Below the pieces are notes generated by a model. It saw only the letters and a list, made by a program, of their open reading frames with translations, did not search any database and was not told the origin of the DNA. This document shows, in pieces, positions 43,661-52,040 of a stretch of DNA of 52,040 nucleotides. The stretch's first letter is position 1; each line of letters starts with the position of its first letter. The position numbers and the translations under genes are program-made. Location: contig DKVI01000070.1 of the NCBI GenBank assembly GCA_002491115.1, positions 1 to 52,040 on the forward strand, written 5' to 3'. The stretch is from Lachnospiraceae bacterium UBA7182 (lineage in GTDB: Bacteria > Bacillota > Clostridia > Lachnospirales > Lachnospiraceae).

Positions 43661-45808
43661 TTAAGATGCTCCCATGGAAACCAGCGCTCTGTCACAGGAA
43701 AGTTTCTCCCGGCAGGCTTCCAGATATCTGTATAAATATCCTGCCGTCTCCAGTACCGGTTCCGGAGTAAATTCTATTTTATGCCTTTTTTCCTGCAAAA
43801 GCCTGCTGATCGTTCCAAATCCTTCTCCGGCTCTGTGCAGGCCAAGCTGCTCTCCTTCCGTGGACAGCCCAGAAAATTGTTCGATCATACCCTCCTGCAC
43901 GGAATAAATCCCGCTGACAAATAAGTCCGTCAGCGCGTCGGCGGCTTCTTTTCGATACTGTTCCATCGGGCTGATGGCCTCCGGATAGAAACCTTCCTCT
44001 TTCCGGGAAAGCGGCTTGTCCGCACCGGCTTTTTCATCCAGCGCATGGAGGATTTCCCCCGCTTCCTTCTGGAAAATCTCTATGGGATACAGGCACATCC
44101 GGCCCTCCTCATCCAGATACAATGATCCGAAAAAGATGATCGCTTCCAGCGGATTTTTTTTCAGACGCTCTACCAGGCGTTCCAGAAGCTTGATGGTCAG
44201 TTTTTCTCTTTTGGAATAGGTAAGGGCGATAAACAGTTCCCTGTCCTGTTTGTCATAAAGGCTCCAGGAAAACCGCTGCTGTACCGGATCAAAATCCGCT
44301 TCGCCCCAGCGGACCGCGCCTGCCAGCGTAAGCTTTTCCCGCCGGCCGGCCGCCCGGTTCCCGGCCTCCTGTCCGTCTGACTGTCCGGCAAAATTCTTAA
44401 GAAGAAGTTCCTTAAAATCCCAGCAGACCATCTCCGGTACGCCGTCTGCCGTCAGTTCCCGCCTGCCCATGGCCTCTCCTTTTGTCTCCTGGCTTACGGA
44501 CAGACGGCCGCCGGATGCCGCTTTGGCGTCTCTTAATTCAAATTCCAGACTTTGAAGCTGTTCTCTGTTGCAGTTTAAACCCCAGGGAGCCGCCGCGTTG
44601 TCGGAAGAGGCAGGCGGACGTCTTCTCACGCCTTCATAAAAGACCGGACGGGCGTCTGTCCAGGTATACCATTTCTTTTTTTCCGGTTCCAGGAAATAAT
44701 AGATCTCTCCCTCATATCCGGTTTTGCTCTCAAACGTTCTTCCGCCCATGCCCAGAAGATGCAGTCTGCCTGTCAGCTCATAACTGTCTCTGAACGACCC
44801 CGCCAGCGGACGGATCGCCTCCTGACTGTCTGCCTGCATAAGAAGCCGCGCCCTGTCATAGATTTTAAGAAGCCGCAAAAAAAGCAGATCGCTTCTGAAT
44901 GCCGCCGAACGGGAAAAATACTGCTCATACTCCGCCGCCGCTCCCCGAAGCAGGCTTTCCAGCGCCGGAAGTCCTGCTCTGTGTGTAATGACCGCCAGCC
45001 GTTCCAGGCTCTTCGCCGCCTCCGGCGACTGTCTGGAAAGCCCGGTACATATCTGATGGATCACCGCCTCGCATACACTTTCGCACGCCTGTTTTACCTG
45101 TGCTTCCTCCCATATATTCTCGGTCTCCTGAACCACCTCCAGATCTTTAAAACTGATCCGTCCTTTCTTCATCTGGTAAATCAGGACTGCCTGCGCTTTG
45201 TGCGAACACAGTTCCTTGCTGTGGCAGGAACAGGTGGAGTAATCAAAAGGCTCCAAAAGCTTTATGGTGGCTTTCTCCCAGGGAAGCGTTATGGTTACAA
45301 TGGAACTTTCCTCCATATCCGGTATCTCTCCCGCGCGCATGCGGGCAAGAAAATTCTGATATTTTTTCCCCTTGCAGACACGTTTCAGACGGTCCAGCGG
45401 AATGTTGAGGATTTCTTCCAACGGTTTCGGCGGTTCTTTTACATCAGGCGCTTTTTCCTTTGGAACTTCACCGTCCTGCGCTTCTGTGACGGGCTCTGCC
45501 GCCGCTTTCTCCCCGTCCGCCCCGCTTTCATCCGCTGCGCCTTCCCCTTCCTGCTTCAGCCAGAGGATCGCCGTCACGATATGCCGGCATATACTGCGGG
45601 AAGGGCAGGAGCATTCGCTTTCTCCCAGCGGCAGGCGGATCTGGCACGTCTCTTCTTTCAGAGTCACTTTCGCTTCCTCTCCCTGCCACTCTGTAACAGG
45701 CGTTTCTTGTCCCAGATCCTTATAGGCACGCTTTACTGTCCCTTTGTTGCACAAACCTGTCAAATAGTCGTCGTCTACATTTTTCAGCATGTCTCCCAAT
45801 GCGCTCAT
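43661..45808 (-). CDS. SWIM zinc-finger protein
   Basis: A 715-residue protein with two SWIM-type CxCxnCxH sites: CSCPSRSICRH (Cys66, Cys68, Cys74, His76) and CSCHSKELCSH (Cys193, Cys195, Cys201, His203), separated by an acidic linker. The remaining 500 residues are mixed alpha/beta with no recognised domain. SWIM fingers bind nucleic acid or protein. In E. coli the yeh locus places SWIM (yehQ) and DUF4132 (yehI) genes near MoxR and vWA genes. First gene of this operon, with a promoter at 45841 and an AGAGGAGAG ribosome site. Confidence 0.87.
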   Translation of the reverse strand: MSALGDMLKNVDDDYLTGLCNKGTVKRAYKDLGQETPVTEWQGEEAKVTLKEETCQIRLPLGESECSCPSRSICRHIVTAILWLKQEGEGAADESGADGEKAAAEPVTEAQDGEVPKEKAPDVKEPPKPLEEILNIPLDRLKRVCKGKKYQNFLARMRAGEIPDMEESSIVTITLPWEKATIKLLEPFDYSTCSCHSKELCSHKAQAVLIYQMKKGRISFKDLEVVQETENIWEEAQVKQACESVCEAVIHQICTGLSRQSPEAAKSLERLAVITHRAGLPALESLLRGAAAEYEQYFSRSAAFRSDLLFLRLLKIYDRARLLMQADSQEAIRPLAGSFRDSYELTGRLHLLGMGGRTFESKTGYEGEIYYFLEPEKKKWYTWTDARPVFYEGVRRRPPASSDNAAAPWGLNCNREQLQSLEFELRDAKAASGGRLSVSQETKGEAMGRRELTADGVPEMVCWDFKELLLKNFAGQSDGQEAGNRAAGRREKLTLAGAVRWGEADFDPVQQRFSWSLYDKQDRELFIALTYSKREKLTIKLLERLVERLKKNPLEAIIFFGSLYLDEEGRMCLYPIEIFQKEAGEILHALDEKAGADKPLSRKEEGFYPEAISPMEQYRKEAADALTDLFVSGIYSVQEGMIEQFSGLSTEGEQLGLHRAGEGFGTISRLLQEKRHKIEFTPEPVLETAGYLYRYLEACREKLSCDRALVSMGAS

Positions 45809-45840
45809 ATGCTTCTCTCCTCTGTGCTTTCTATACCTAT

Positions 45841-45869
45841 ATTGTACCCCTGAAAGCCTTATAGCGCAA
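45841..45869 (-). promoter_or_regulatory. Promoter of the SWIM-DUF4132 operon
   Basis: Minus strand TTGCGC (45864-45869) and TACAAT (45841-45846), 17-base spacing, 32 bases before the SWIM start codon. The -35 is imperfect, suggesting moderate or activated expression. Confidence 0.6.
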
Positions 45870-45918
45870 CGGTATTCTCACAAAGGAAACTGATAATCTT
45901 TGTCCCCAAAAAGCAGAA

Positions 45919-45973
45919 AAACTCCCTTTTATGGAAGACGGTAAATAACCGCTTTTTCCATAAAAGGGAGTTT
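45919..45973. terminator. Bidirectional terminator after the TraX-like gene
   Basis: AAACTCCCTTTTATGG (45919-45934) pairs perfectly with CCATAAAAGGGAGTTT (45958-45973); a CGGT/ACCG minihelix lies in the loop. T-rich tails occur on both sides. Confidence 0.85.
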
Positions 45974-45979
45974 AATTTT

Positions 45980-46741
45980 TCAGAGCATCCACGCGGCTGC
46001 ACCAAGCAGCAAAAGATGCAGCGGATAAAACAGATAATACGCATACCTGGGAATCCTGTCTGTCCGCACTTCGTTATAGCACCAGATCCCGTAAAAAGCC
46101 AGCGGACCGGTCACATGGAGAAGGCTGATCAGAAGCCCCAGCGCCATCTTCCATCCATTCCGCGCATAAAACAGATAGAAAACCGCCGTCAGAAGCACAA
46201 TACTCAGCCCATACTCCGCGCGCAGCAGCGATACCCAGAATATCCCTCCTGATACAATCAGCAGTTTCAGAAGAATTCCCGCCCCGCGCTTTCTATGGTC
46301 TGCCATTCTAAGAAAGTACAGCATCAGAAGACTGACAGTCATGGAACAAAGCGCGTTTTGTCCCGCCGGTTCCCAGATATCCTGATACATGGCAAAATCA
46401 TAAGGGATCTCGCTGATCAGCGCAAACAGGCCTACCGTCAGCAGATACCGGCGGTAATCGGCCGTGTGCAGAAATCCTTCCACCAGAAGAAATGCAAACA
46501 GCGGCACTGCCATGCCGCCTAAAAGCTGCATGACAGATCCCACGCCCGCCAGAAACATCATATGAGAATCTTCTGCCAGAAGCGCCGAAAACTGTTCCTG
46601 GGTATATGCGTCAATACGAATCAACCCTTTTTCCACCACTGAAATGCCGATCGTCTGCATCAGCATCATCATACATGCGAACAGCTTCAGCCCGTCCACC
46701 GTTATCTCAGGTGTATTCCAGATCACATTTCTTCTTAGCAT
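45980..46741 (-). CDS. TraX-family membrane protein
   Basis: A 253-residue protein with about eight membrane helices. The TraX signatures DGLKLFACMMMLMQTIG, MAVPLFAFLLVEGFLHTADY and the closing YAYYLFYPLHLLLLGAAAWM are clear. TraX acetylates F pilin in E. coli; chromosomal Firmicutes homologues have no proven target and belong to the wider acyltransferase-3-like group. GGAGG five bases before ATG 46741. It follows the galactanase gene by 31 bases and may be read from the same transcript, ending at the terminator at 45919. Confidence 0.88.
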   Translation of the reverse strand: MLRRNVIWNTPEITVDGLKLFACMMMLMQTIGISVVEKGLIRIDAYTQEQFSALLAEDSHMMFLAGVGSVMQLLGGMAVPLFAFLLVEGFLHTADYRRYLLTVGLFALISEIPYDFAMYQDIWEPAGQNALCSMTVSLLMLYFLRMADHRKRGAGILLKLLIVSGGIFWVSLLRAEYGLSIVLLTAVFYLFYARNGWKMALGLLISLLHVTGPLAFYGIWCYNEVRTDRIPRYAYYLFYPLHLLLLGAAAWML

Positions 46742-46772
46742 CGCAGCCTCCTGTCAAAATTCCGTATCTTTT

Positions 46773-47885
46773 CTACACTGTAAAATCCCGGATCGCTTCC
46801 AGCGCAGGAAGGGCGTTTCCTTCGTAGTCAAACAGCGCCTGGTTCGCCCACTCGTTGCCTCCCGGACCTTTTTCGCCCATATAGGCGATCGCTTCTTCGG
46901 ACGCCCATCCGCTTCCGGGTACCGGAATCCAGGCAGGCTCCCAGTAGCAGAAGCCTTTGCCCCGTCTTCCCGGCACGCGCAGAAGAATCTCCATGATTTT
47001 CTTCATAAAATCCGCCTGTCCTTCAGGCGTCATGGGAAACGGCGCCCGCCCGGCAAGCCCGGGGCCGGCCGCCATCCCTTTTCTTTTATCCGGCGGAAGC
47101 TTTTCATACCTTTGGTAATCCTCCATCGTATAAGCCGTTGACACTTCCGCCAGGATCAGTTCTTTCTGATAACGCAGGGCAAGATCGTTCATATTGTCCT
47201 GAAGCATCTGAAGCGTCCCATGCCAGAACGGATAATAGGACAGGCCGATGTATTCAAACGCTTCTCCGCCGTTGTCCAGATAATGGTCAAACCACCTTTG
47301 GTACAGTTCGTGGCTGCCGCCGTTATCCAGATGAATCATAACGGAAATCTCCGGGGCCGTATCGCGCACCGCCCGGATACCGGCGCTTACAAGCCGGGCA
47401 ATCTTATCATAAGCCGGAACCTTCCCGATCGGCCATAAAAGCCCGTTGCTGATCTCGTTTCCGACCGATACGATCGACGGCAGAACCCCTTCTTCCCTGC
47501 AGCGTTTCAATGTCGCCGCCGTATAATCGTATACCGACCGGCAAAGTTCTTTTTCACCCATGCCCCGCCATGCTTTCGGCAAAACCTGTTTCCCCGGGTC
47601 CGTCCAGAAGTCGCTGTAATGAAAATCCAGAAACCATTCGATCCCTTTTTCTTTGGCCCGCCTGGCAAGCGTCAGCGTGGTCTCTATATCATTCCCGCCT
47701 CCGCCGTAGGAATTGCCGCTCCCATCAAACGGATCGTTCCACAGGCGCAGCCGGATCAGATTGGTTCCGTAACTTTTCAGGATATCCATCGCGTCGCCTG
47801 CCGTTCCGTGATCATAGAATCTTCCCCCGCAGCGTTCTACTTCCAGAAGCGAAGATACATCCATGCCTTTTATCCATTCTTTCAT
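46773..47885 (-). CDS. ganB: GH53 endo-beta-1,4-galactanase
   Basis: A 370-residue glycoside hydrolase family 53 enzyme that cuts beta-1,4-galactan, the pectin side chain. The acid/base Glu144 in SVGNEISNG and nucleophile Glu247 in ILAEVSTAY are present, as are NLIRLRLWNDP and FLDFHYSDFWTDPGKQ. It lacks a signal peptide (MKEWIKGMDVSSLLEVERCG is the true start, after GGAG), so it probably works in the cytoplasm on imported galacto-oligosaccharides. It is downstream of two sugar ABC permeases, which fits. Confidence 0.94.
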   Translation of the reverse strand: MKEWIKGMDVSSLLEVERCGGRFYDHGTAGDAMDILKSYGTNLIRLRLWNDPFDGSGNSYGGGGNDIETTLTLARRAKEKGIEWFLDFHYSDFWTDPGKQVLPKAWRGMGEKELCRSVYDYTAATLKRCREEGVLPSIVSVGNEISNGLLWPIGKVPAYDKIARLVSAGIRAVRDTAPEISVMIHLDNGGSHELYQRWFDHYLDNGGEAFEYIGLSYYPFWHGTLQMLQDNMNDLALRYQKELILAEVSTAYTMEDYQRYEKLPPDKRKGMAAGPGLAGRAPFPMTPEGQADFMKKIMEILLRVPGRRGKGFCYWEPAWIPVPGSGWASEEAIAYMGEKGPGGNEWANQALFDYEGNALPALEAIRDFTV

Positions 47886-47903
47886 ATCTGTCTCCGTATC
47901 TGT

Positions 47904-48128
47904 TTAAAATGTTTCAAAATCCGCTTCTGTAAACCGCCTTTTCATATCCTTATAGCGGAACCGCGCCATCTGGTTTTTCAAAAGCACATCTTCCTCGGTT
48001 CCTGTGTACTGGCAGCGGATACAGTAATATTCCTTTTTGTCCTTATCATAAAACATATCCAGATCCAGATCTCGCATAAAGCAGGACGGACACCTGTAAT
48101 TTAATCTGCCTTTTCCAGCCTGAGCCAT
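47904..48128 (-). CDS. Small zinc-ribbon protein
   Basis: A 74-residue protein with a four-cysteine zinc site (Cys13, Cys16, Cys36, Cys39; YRCPSCFMRD and YYCIRCQYTG). The start is ATG 48128, preceded by AAAGGAGGG, inside the last 28 bases of the gene before it; the ORF is open upstream but only as an overlap. The C-terminal half (QMARFRYKDMKRRFTEADFE) is charged and helical. No known family is recognised. It may be a small regulator or nucleic-acid-binding protein of the galactan operon. Confidence 0.75.
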   Translation of the reverse strand: MAQAGKGRLNYRCPSCFMRDLDLDMFYDKDKKEYYCIRCQYTGTEEDVLLKNQMARFRYKDMKRRFTEADFETF

Positions 48129-49936
48129 GTGGTAAATCCCTCCTTTTCCTTTAGCTTCCCTTTGTATCCCAGTGTGAACATGGGACTGAACGCATAGCCT
48201 TCCCGGATGTAGCCTTCCCGGTTCCGCCCTTCGCAGGTCAAACAGACTTTCGTATCGATGGGCGGCAGCACACAGCCTACCCGATCCGCCTCCGCCAGCG
48301 TATACTCCCTGCATTTGTATTCATAAGGAATCGTCTTTTCTTCCGCTCCGTCCTTCTGCGCCCAAAGCGTCAAACTGCTCATATCTTCCGAATATTCGGT
48401 TGTACCATAACACGCCACAAGATACTCGTCAATCTCCACTTCCGCCTCCGGATCGCTCATTTCAAGCACTCTGCGCTCTATCCGGATGGCGCCGGATGCT
48501 TCCGTAAAAGTAAGAACGGTCTGTAATTTTACTGTCAGATCTTCAAACTCGATCGTAACCGGGTCAAGGGTCAGAATCCGGTCTTTTCCTTCCCGGGAAA
48601 AATGCGCCTTTGTCCGGCACAGGCACAGATCTACTTCCTCGCTTTTATAACGCAGTTTCGCACTTCTGATCGTTCCCTCTCCCGCATAGTGGGTAAAATA
48701 TCCCGCCCGGTATTTCTCCTGGATCAAAAACGGATAGCTGGCATCCTGCACATGGGGCGTTCCGATGCCCACCGGCCAGTTCAGTTTGGCAACGTAAGGG
48801 CGAAGGTCCACGATGGCGCCGCCCTGGTCCATATTGACGCAGGCGCGCATCCACGGGTCGCAATACCAGAACACCTGTTTTTTGCTCCCATAAAGGATAT
48901 CCCGCCAGAGCGCGCACTCCGGCTCTGTATAGGACTTTTTCTGACGGTAATAATCGGCAAATTCGCTCATGGTCATGTCGGTCAGTCTGCCTTCTTTTTT
49001 AAGCTGCCCGTAGTAAGCGCAGCCGTCCTCATAAGATTTTTTCAAAAGCTCATAAGGCGCTTCCCAGCGGCCCATCTTGTTCATCCACCCCGGTCCTACG
49101 AACATCATATTATACGCATAGCCGTTGTTGAACTTTGCCTGATACCTGAACTGATCGATCAGGTTATAAAGATACGGATACTCACCGTTCTCATAGATCA
49201 TGCCCCGCAGCACATTCTGCGGATGCGTGCCGAAATTGGAACCGTTGCCGTCATAGCAGGCGATCAGGTCCCTGCTCAGATGAGGAATCGCCACGATCCC
49301 GGAGTCTTCCGCTTCACCGGCTGCAGGCGCATGGGTATTCTGTTTCGACGGAATCCAGGGCGCCCAGGGACCGCCGTCCATGAATGTGTACCAACTGTTG
49401 TTGCAGGTATGATACGCCTTGGGTCCTTCTTCCCAGCAGGTAGCCACGGCACATTTTACAGACGGATACTGTTCTTTTATATAGTTTGTCAGCTCGGCAT
49501 CCATATAGTAAGAGCCTGTGGACTGCGGATAAAATCCAAACCTTTCATAGAATTTTTCAAACACGTCCTTTACAATCGCTTTTTTGTCCTCCATGGAAAA
49601 CATCCAGATGCAGAAATCTTTCGTCTTGTATTTTTCACGAAATTCCTTACATGGAAGCCCCAGAAGTGTCAGCCCGATCTCGTCGCCGTACTGTGCGTGA
49701 TGCTGTTTCGCCAGTTCCACCGCCTCATCATTAAACAGGCTTGCATAGGTCATCTCTATGGTCGTCTTTAAACCGTTTTTATGGGCGCACTCCTGCTGTA
49801 TCTTAAAAATATCCAGGCTCTCCGTCAGAAGCGCCTTCCGCCCGATATCCTCCGCCTGTCCGTGGCCGGTCACTTTTTCTGCATACTCCGGCACCATCTC
49901 CGGACGGTGAATAATATTTACAATAAACTGTTCCAT
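48101..49936 (-). CDS. Hypothetical carbohydrate-active protein (DUF3863/DUF3864-like)
   Basis: A 611-residue protein without a signal peptide. The N-terminal ~350 residues look like a deacetylase- or GH57-like barrel: an early histidine (NIIHRPEMVP), GLKTTIEMTYAS, YGDEIGLTLLG and the STGSYYMDAELTNY segment. The C-terminal part is beta-rich (GYFTHYAGEGTIRSAKLRYK, TIEFEDLTVKLQTVLTF). I tentatively relate it to DUF3863/DUF3864 proteins, from memory. Position between sugar permeases and a galactanase suggests a cytoplasmic glycosidase or sugar-processing enzyme. AGAAAGGA precedes ATG 49936. Confidence 0.7.
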   Translation of the reverse strand: MEQFIVNIIHRPEMVPEYAEKVTGHGQAEDIGRKALLTESLDIFKIQQECAHKNGLKTTIEMTYASLFNDEAVELAKQHHAQYGDEIGLTLLGLPCKEFREKYKTKDFCIWMFSMEDKKAIVKDVFEKFYERFGFYPQSTGSYYMDAELTNYIKEQYPSVKCAVATCWEEGPKAYHTCNNSWYTFMDGGPWAPWIPSKQNTHAPAAGEAEDSGIVAIPHLSRDLIACYDGNGSNFGTHPQNVLRGMIYENGEYPYLYNLIDQFRYQAKFNNGYAYNMMFVGPGWMNKMGRWEAPYELLKKSYEDGCAYYGQLKKEGRLTDMTMSEFADYYRQKKSYTEPECALWRDILYGSKKQVFWYCDPWMRACVNMDQGGAIVDLRPYVAKLNWPVGIGTPHVQDASYPFLIQEKYRAGYFTHYAGEGTIRSAKLRYKSEEVDLCLCRTKAHFSREGKDRILTLDPVTIEFEDLTVKLQTVLTFTEASGAIRIERRVLEMSDPEAEVEIDEYLVACYGTTEYSEDMSSLTLWAQKDGAEEKTIPYEYKCREYTLAEADRVGCVLPPIDTKVCLTCEGRNREGYIREGYAFSPMFTLGYKGKLKEKEGFTTWLRLEKAD

Positions 49937-49982
49937 CTATATTCCTTTCTTAATTTTAAGTTCCGTTCCTCCCGATACCGTA

Positions 49983-50840
49983 TCAGCCCTTTACGGCTCC
50001 GCCGGTCACGCCTTCTACATAGAATTTCTGCATGATCACGAACAGGATCGATATGGGAATGGATACCAGCACACCGCCTGCGCAGAACTGGGTGAAATAA
50101 GTATTAATCAGGCTTTTGTCCAGCATCTGATACAGTCCTACCGCCACTGTATATTTAGAAGAAATGCCCGCGTTTAAAATCATTTTCGCGTACACGAAAT
50201 CCATCCACGGAACCAGAAAACTGCTGATGACCGTATAAACAATGATCGGCTGGCTTAAAGGCAGCACCATCTGGAAAAAGATGCGCGCCTCGCTGCATCC
50301 GTCGATCCTGGCCGATTCGCAGAGCGCCCTTGGCACGGTGTCAAAGAACCCTTTGGCGATCAGATATCCCAGTCCCGAAGACGCCGAGTACACCATGATC
50401 AGTCCCGCGTAACTGTTGGTCAGGTTAAAAGTCTTCAAAGTAAAGTATACAGCGATCATAGCCAGCATACCCGGGAACAGGTTCAGGATCACGGCAATGT
50501 TCATCAGCGGTTTTCTTGACGGAAAGCGCATCATGGATGTGGCGTAAGCCACCATCAGCACAAACATGGTCGAGATCACACAGGTAAAGCACGCGATCAC
50601 AAACGTGTTCAGAAACCACCTGGGGAACTGTGACACCGAATCCGGCTGAAACAGTTTCAGATAGTTGACCGCACTCCACTCTTCCGGGAAAAAGGTGCTG
50701 GTATTCATTCCGGAATACGCGCTGAAAGAAGTACACAAAAGCCACACGATCGGAACCAGCCAGATCACCGCCAGCACCGCGATCAGCACATTATGTAATA
50801 CAATCGTAGAAGTCCTGCTGTCTTTCATCTTATTCTTCAT
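49983..50840 (-). CDS. Sugar ABC transporter permease, MalG/GanQ type
   Basis: A 285-residue inner permease of a carbohydrate uptake transporter with six membrane helices. The EAA loop contacting the ATPase is LCESARIDGCSEARIFFQMV followed by LPLSQP. Its ATG overlaps the TAA of the preceding permease by one base (TAATG), and AGGAGGGG lies 11 bases upstream. With GH53 downstream, the likely cargo is galacto-oligosaccharide. The shared ATPase is probably MsmX-like and encoded elsewhere. Confidence 0.92.
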   Translation of the reverse strand: MKNKMKDSRTSTIVLHNVLIAVLAVIWLVPIVWLLCTSFSAYSGMNTSTFFPEEWSAVNYLKLFQPDSVSQFPRWFLNTFVIACFTCVISTMFVLMVAYATSMMRFPSRKPLMNIAVILNLFPGMLAMIAVYFTLKTFNLTNSYAGLIMVYSASSGLGYLIAKGFFDTVPRALCESARIDGCSEARIFFQMVLPLSQPIIVYTVISSFLVPWMDFVYAKMILNAGISSKYTVAVGLYQMLDKSLINTYFTQFCAGGVLVSIPISILFVIMQKFYVEGVTGGAVKG

Positions 50841-52040
50841 TATTGATAGGTCCCCTCCTTGTCACCTTTGATCATCCGGTTAAACGCGATCAGCGTAAAT
50901 ACGGCGCAGATAATGAATACGACGATACCGATGGCCGAAGCCATCTTATAATTGTAATAATCCTGGGTCAGACGGAACAGCCAGGTCACCAGAAGGTCCA
51001 CTTCCTTTGCCTGGGAATTGGCCATCACCTGATTGGTCGTCGTATACACGTTCTCTGTCAGAAGATAAATCACATTGAAATTGTTGATATTTTTCACAAA
51101 ATCCGTCACCAGCGCAGGTCCTGTCACAAACAGCATATACGGCATGGTGATCTTCTGGAAAATCTGGAACTTGTTCGCTCCGTCCACCCGGGCGCTCTCC
51201 AACTGCTCTGTAGGAAGATTCATCAGCACGCCGGTGGCAATCAGCATCTGATAAGGCACGCCGATCCATATATTGATCAGAATGATCATCACATGGGCCC
51301 AGCCCGGCGCGGACAGAAACGGGATATAGCTTGTGGACACCAGCCCGATATTCCTGAGAAAATCCGTCAGCCCGATGTTGGCGCAGATCGTATTGACGAT
51401 ACCGCCGTTGGCGAAGAAATTGCGCACCAGCAGAAGCGATACGAACTGGGGCACCGCGATGGTCGCGATAAACAAAGTCCTCCAAAGCCTCGAAAGCCTG
51501 GTCTTCTTACTGTTCAGAAGCAGGGACAGAACGATGCCGCCGATATAGGTCGTGATCGTCGCAAAGAACGCCCACACCAGCGTCCATCCAAGCACACGCA
51601 CAAACGCGTAGCCAAAAGATACCGTCAGCCCGCCGCCGCCAAACAGACTTAAAAAGTTGCTAAAACCTACCCAGGTAAAGAGGCCGCCGGGAGGCATATG
51701 GTTCTGGTCGTAGTTTGTAAACGCCACCAGGATCAGAAGCAGAATCGGCACCACCGTAAAGATCACTACGCCCAGTACCGGAAGCGTCAGCAGCGTGATA
51801 TGAAACTTCTCCTCTTTAAAAGAAATCAGGTCTTCTTTAAATGTTTTGATATGTAAACCTGCTTCTTCCATCAGCTGCAGCCGGTATACGTTTGCCATAT
51901 TGTACACCCAGACCGCCGCGGCCGTGATCCATACCACAAAACTGAACAGAGAAAACAAAAGGATCTGGAATGAGTTATCATAATCGTTAAACTCATTTTT
52001 CATCGTTTCAATATTAAAACACCACTTTACAACTTTTATA
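50840..52040 (-). CDS. Sugar ABC transporter permease, MalF/GanP type (5' end cut by window)
   Basis: At least 400 residues of the second permease. Membrane helices and the EAA loop (LESARVDGANKFQIFQKITM) mark it as MalF-like. An ATG at 52003 (MKNEFNDYDNSF) exists, but it has no ribosome site and the frame stays open to the window edge with plausible protein (VVKWCFNIET). Relatives have an extra N-terminal membrane region before the NDYDNSF motif. I therefore call it partial, with its true start to the right. A solute-binding protein gene probably lies beyond it. Confidence 0.85.
   Translation of the reverse strand, partial: IKVVKWCFNIETMKNEFNDYDNSFQILLFSLFSFVVWITAAAVWVYNMANVYRLQLMEEAGLHIKTFKEDLISFKEEKFHITLLTLPVLGVVIFTVVPILLLILVAFTNYDQNHMPPGGLFTWVGFSNFLSLFGGGGLTVSFGYAFVRVLGWTLVWAFFATITTYIGGIVLSLLLNSKKTRLSRLWRTLFIATIAVPQFVSLLLVRNFFANGGIVNTICANIGLTDFLRNIGLVSTSYIPFLSAPGWAHVMIILINIWIGVPYQMLIATGVLMNLPTEQLESARVDGANKFQIFQKITMPYMLFVTGPALVTDFVKNINNFNVIYLLTENVYTTTNQVMANSQAKEVDLLVTWLFRLTQDYYNYKMASAIGIVVFIICAVFTLIAFNRMIKGDKEGTYQ

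Noticed and set aside
44759..45853. 364-codon plus-strand ORF opposite the SWIM gene
   Set aside because: Rich in Arg, Cys and Phe as expected for an antisense shadow; the opposite strand has clear SWIM motifs and start signals.
48602..49771. 389-codon plus-strand ORF opposite the 611-residue gene
   Set aside because: No ribosome site or recognisable motif; the minus-strand gene fits the operon and has a good start.
1..52040. CRISPR array, tRNA or rRNA genes, intact insertion sequences
   Set aside because: No regular spaced repeats, cloverleaf sequences, ribosomal RNA blocks or transposase motifs were seen in the gaps or coding regions.

Overview
The window looks like chromosomal DNA of a Gram-positive anaerobe of the Clostridia, most likely a Lachnospiraceae-type gut bacterium. 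This rests on gene content: a LoaP-type NusG paralogue in a surface-polysaccharide operon, L27 with the Firmicutes N-terminal extension, PadR-DUF1700-DUF4097 and NhaC under a lysine riboswitch. Promoters match the TTGACA/TATAAT consensus, and ribosome sites are strong (AGGAGG). The species call is inference; no 16S gene is present.

Layout. (1) 0-16.3 kb, minus strand: the promoter-proximal half of an exopolysaccharide/capsule operon. From a divergent HTH-controlled promoter near 16.25 kb it runs: small HTH protein, Big2-repeat secreted protein, secreted acidic protein with a membrane anchor, CpsB phosphatase, Wzz/CpsC, tyrosine kinase CpsD, priming sugar transferase, structured RNA region, loaP. 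Three tandem AAA-ATPase/PD-(D/E)XK genes and a small partner, with their own promoter, then separate loaP from the first glycosyltransferase. (2) 16.3-17.5 kb: two small HTH regulators with divergent promoters and palindromic operators, and a 52-residue protein. (3) 17.5-22.2 kb: a housekeeping block, rplU-rpmA-obgE-yhbY-nadD-yqeK-rsfS-NUDIX. (4) 22.2-31.4 kb: a MATE exporter with a leader terminator, divergent PadR-DUF1700-DUF4097, a GH3 hexosaminidase, an acyltransferase / zinc-ribbon membrane protein / esterase group, and DegV. (5) 31.5-34.8 kb: a second MATE exporter and a lysine-riboswitch-controlled NhaC transporter. (6) 34.8-45.9 kb: an operon of a SWIM zinc-finger protein, two giant DUF4132 paralogues, asparaginase and a histidine phosphatase. 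(7) 46-52 kb: TraX-like membrane protein, then a galactan-use operon with two ABC permeases (the first cut by the window edge), a DUF3863-like protein, a zinc-ribbon protein and a GH53 galactanase.

The most unusual items are four. The AAA/nuclease array lies inside the polysaccharide operon and its middle copy is a mosaic of its neighbours. A large nested RNA fold precedes loaP. The SWIM-DUF4132-DUF4132 operon lacks the MoxR and vWA genes that accompany these families elsewhere. A divergent XRE/52-residue-protein pair shares both an operator and a protein segment. No tRNA, rRNA, CRISPR array or intact insertion sequence was seen.
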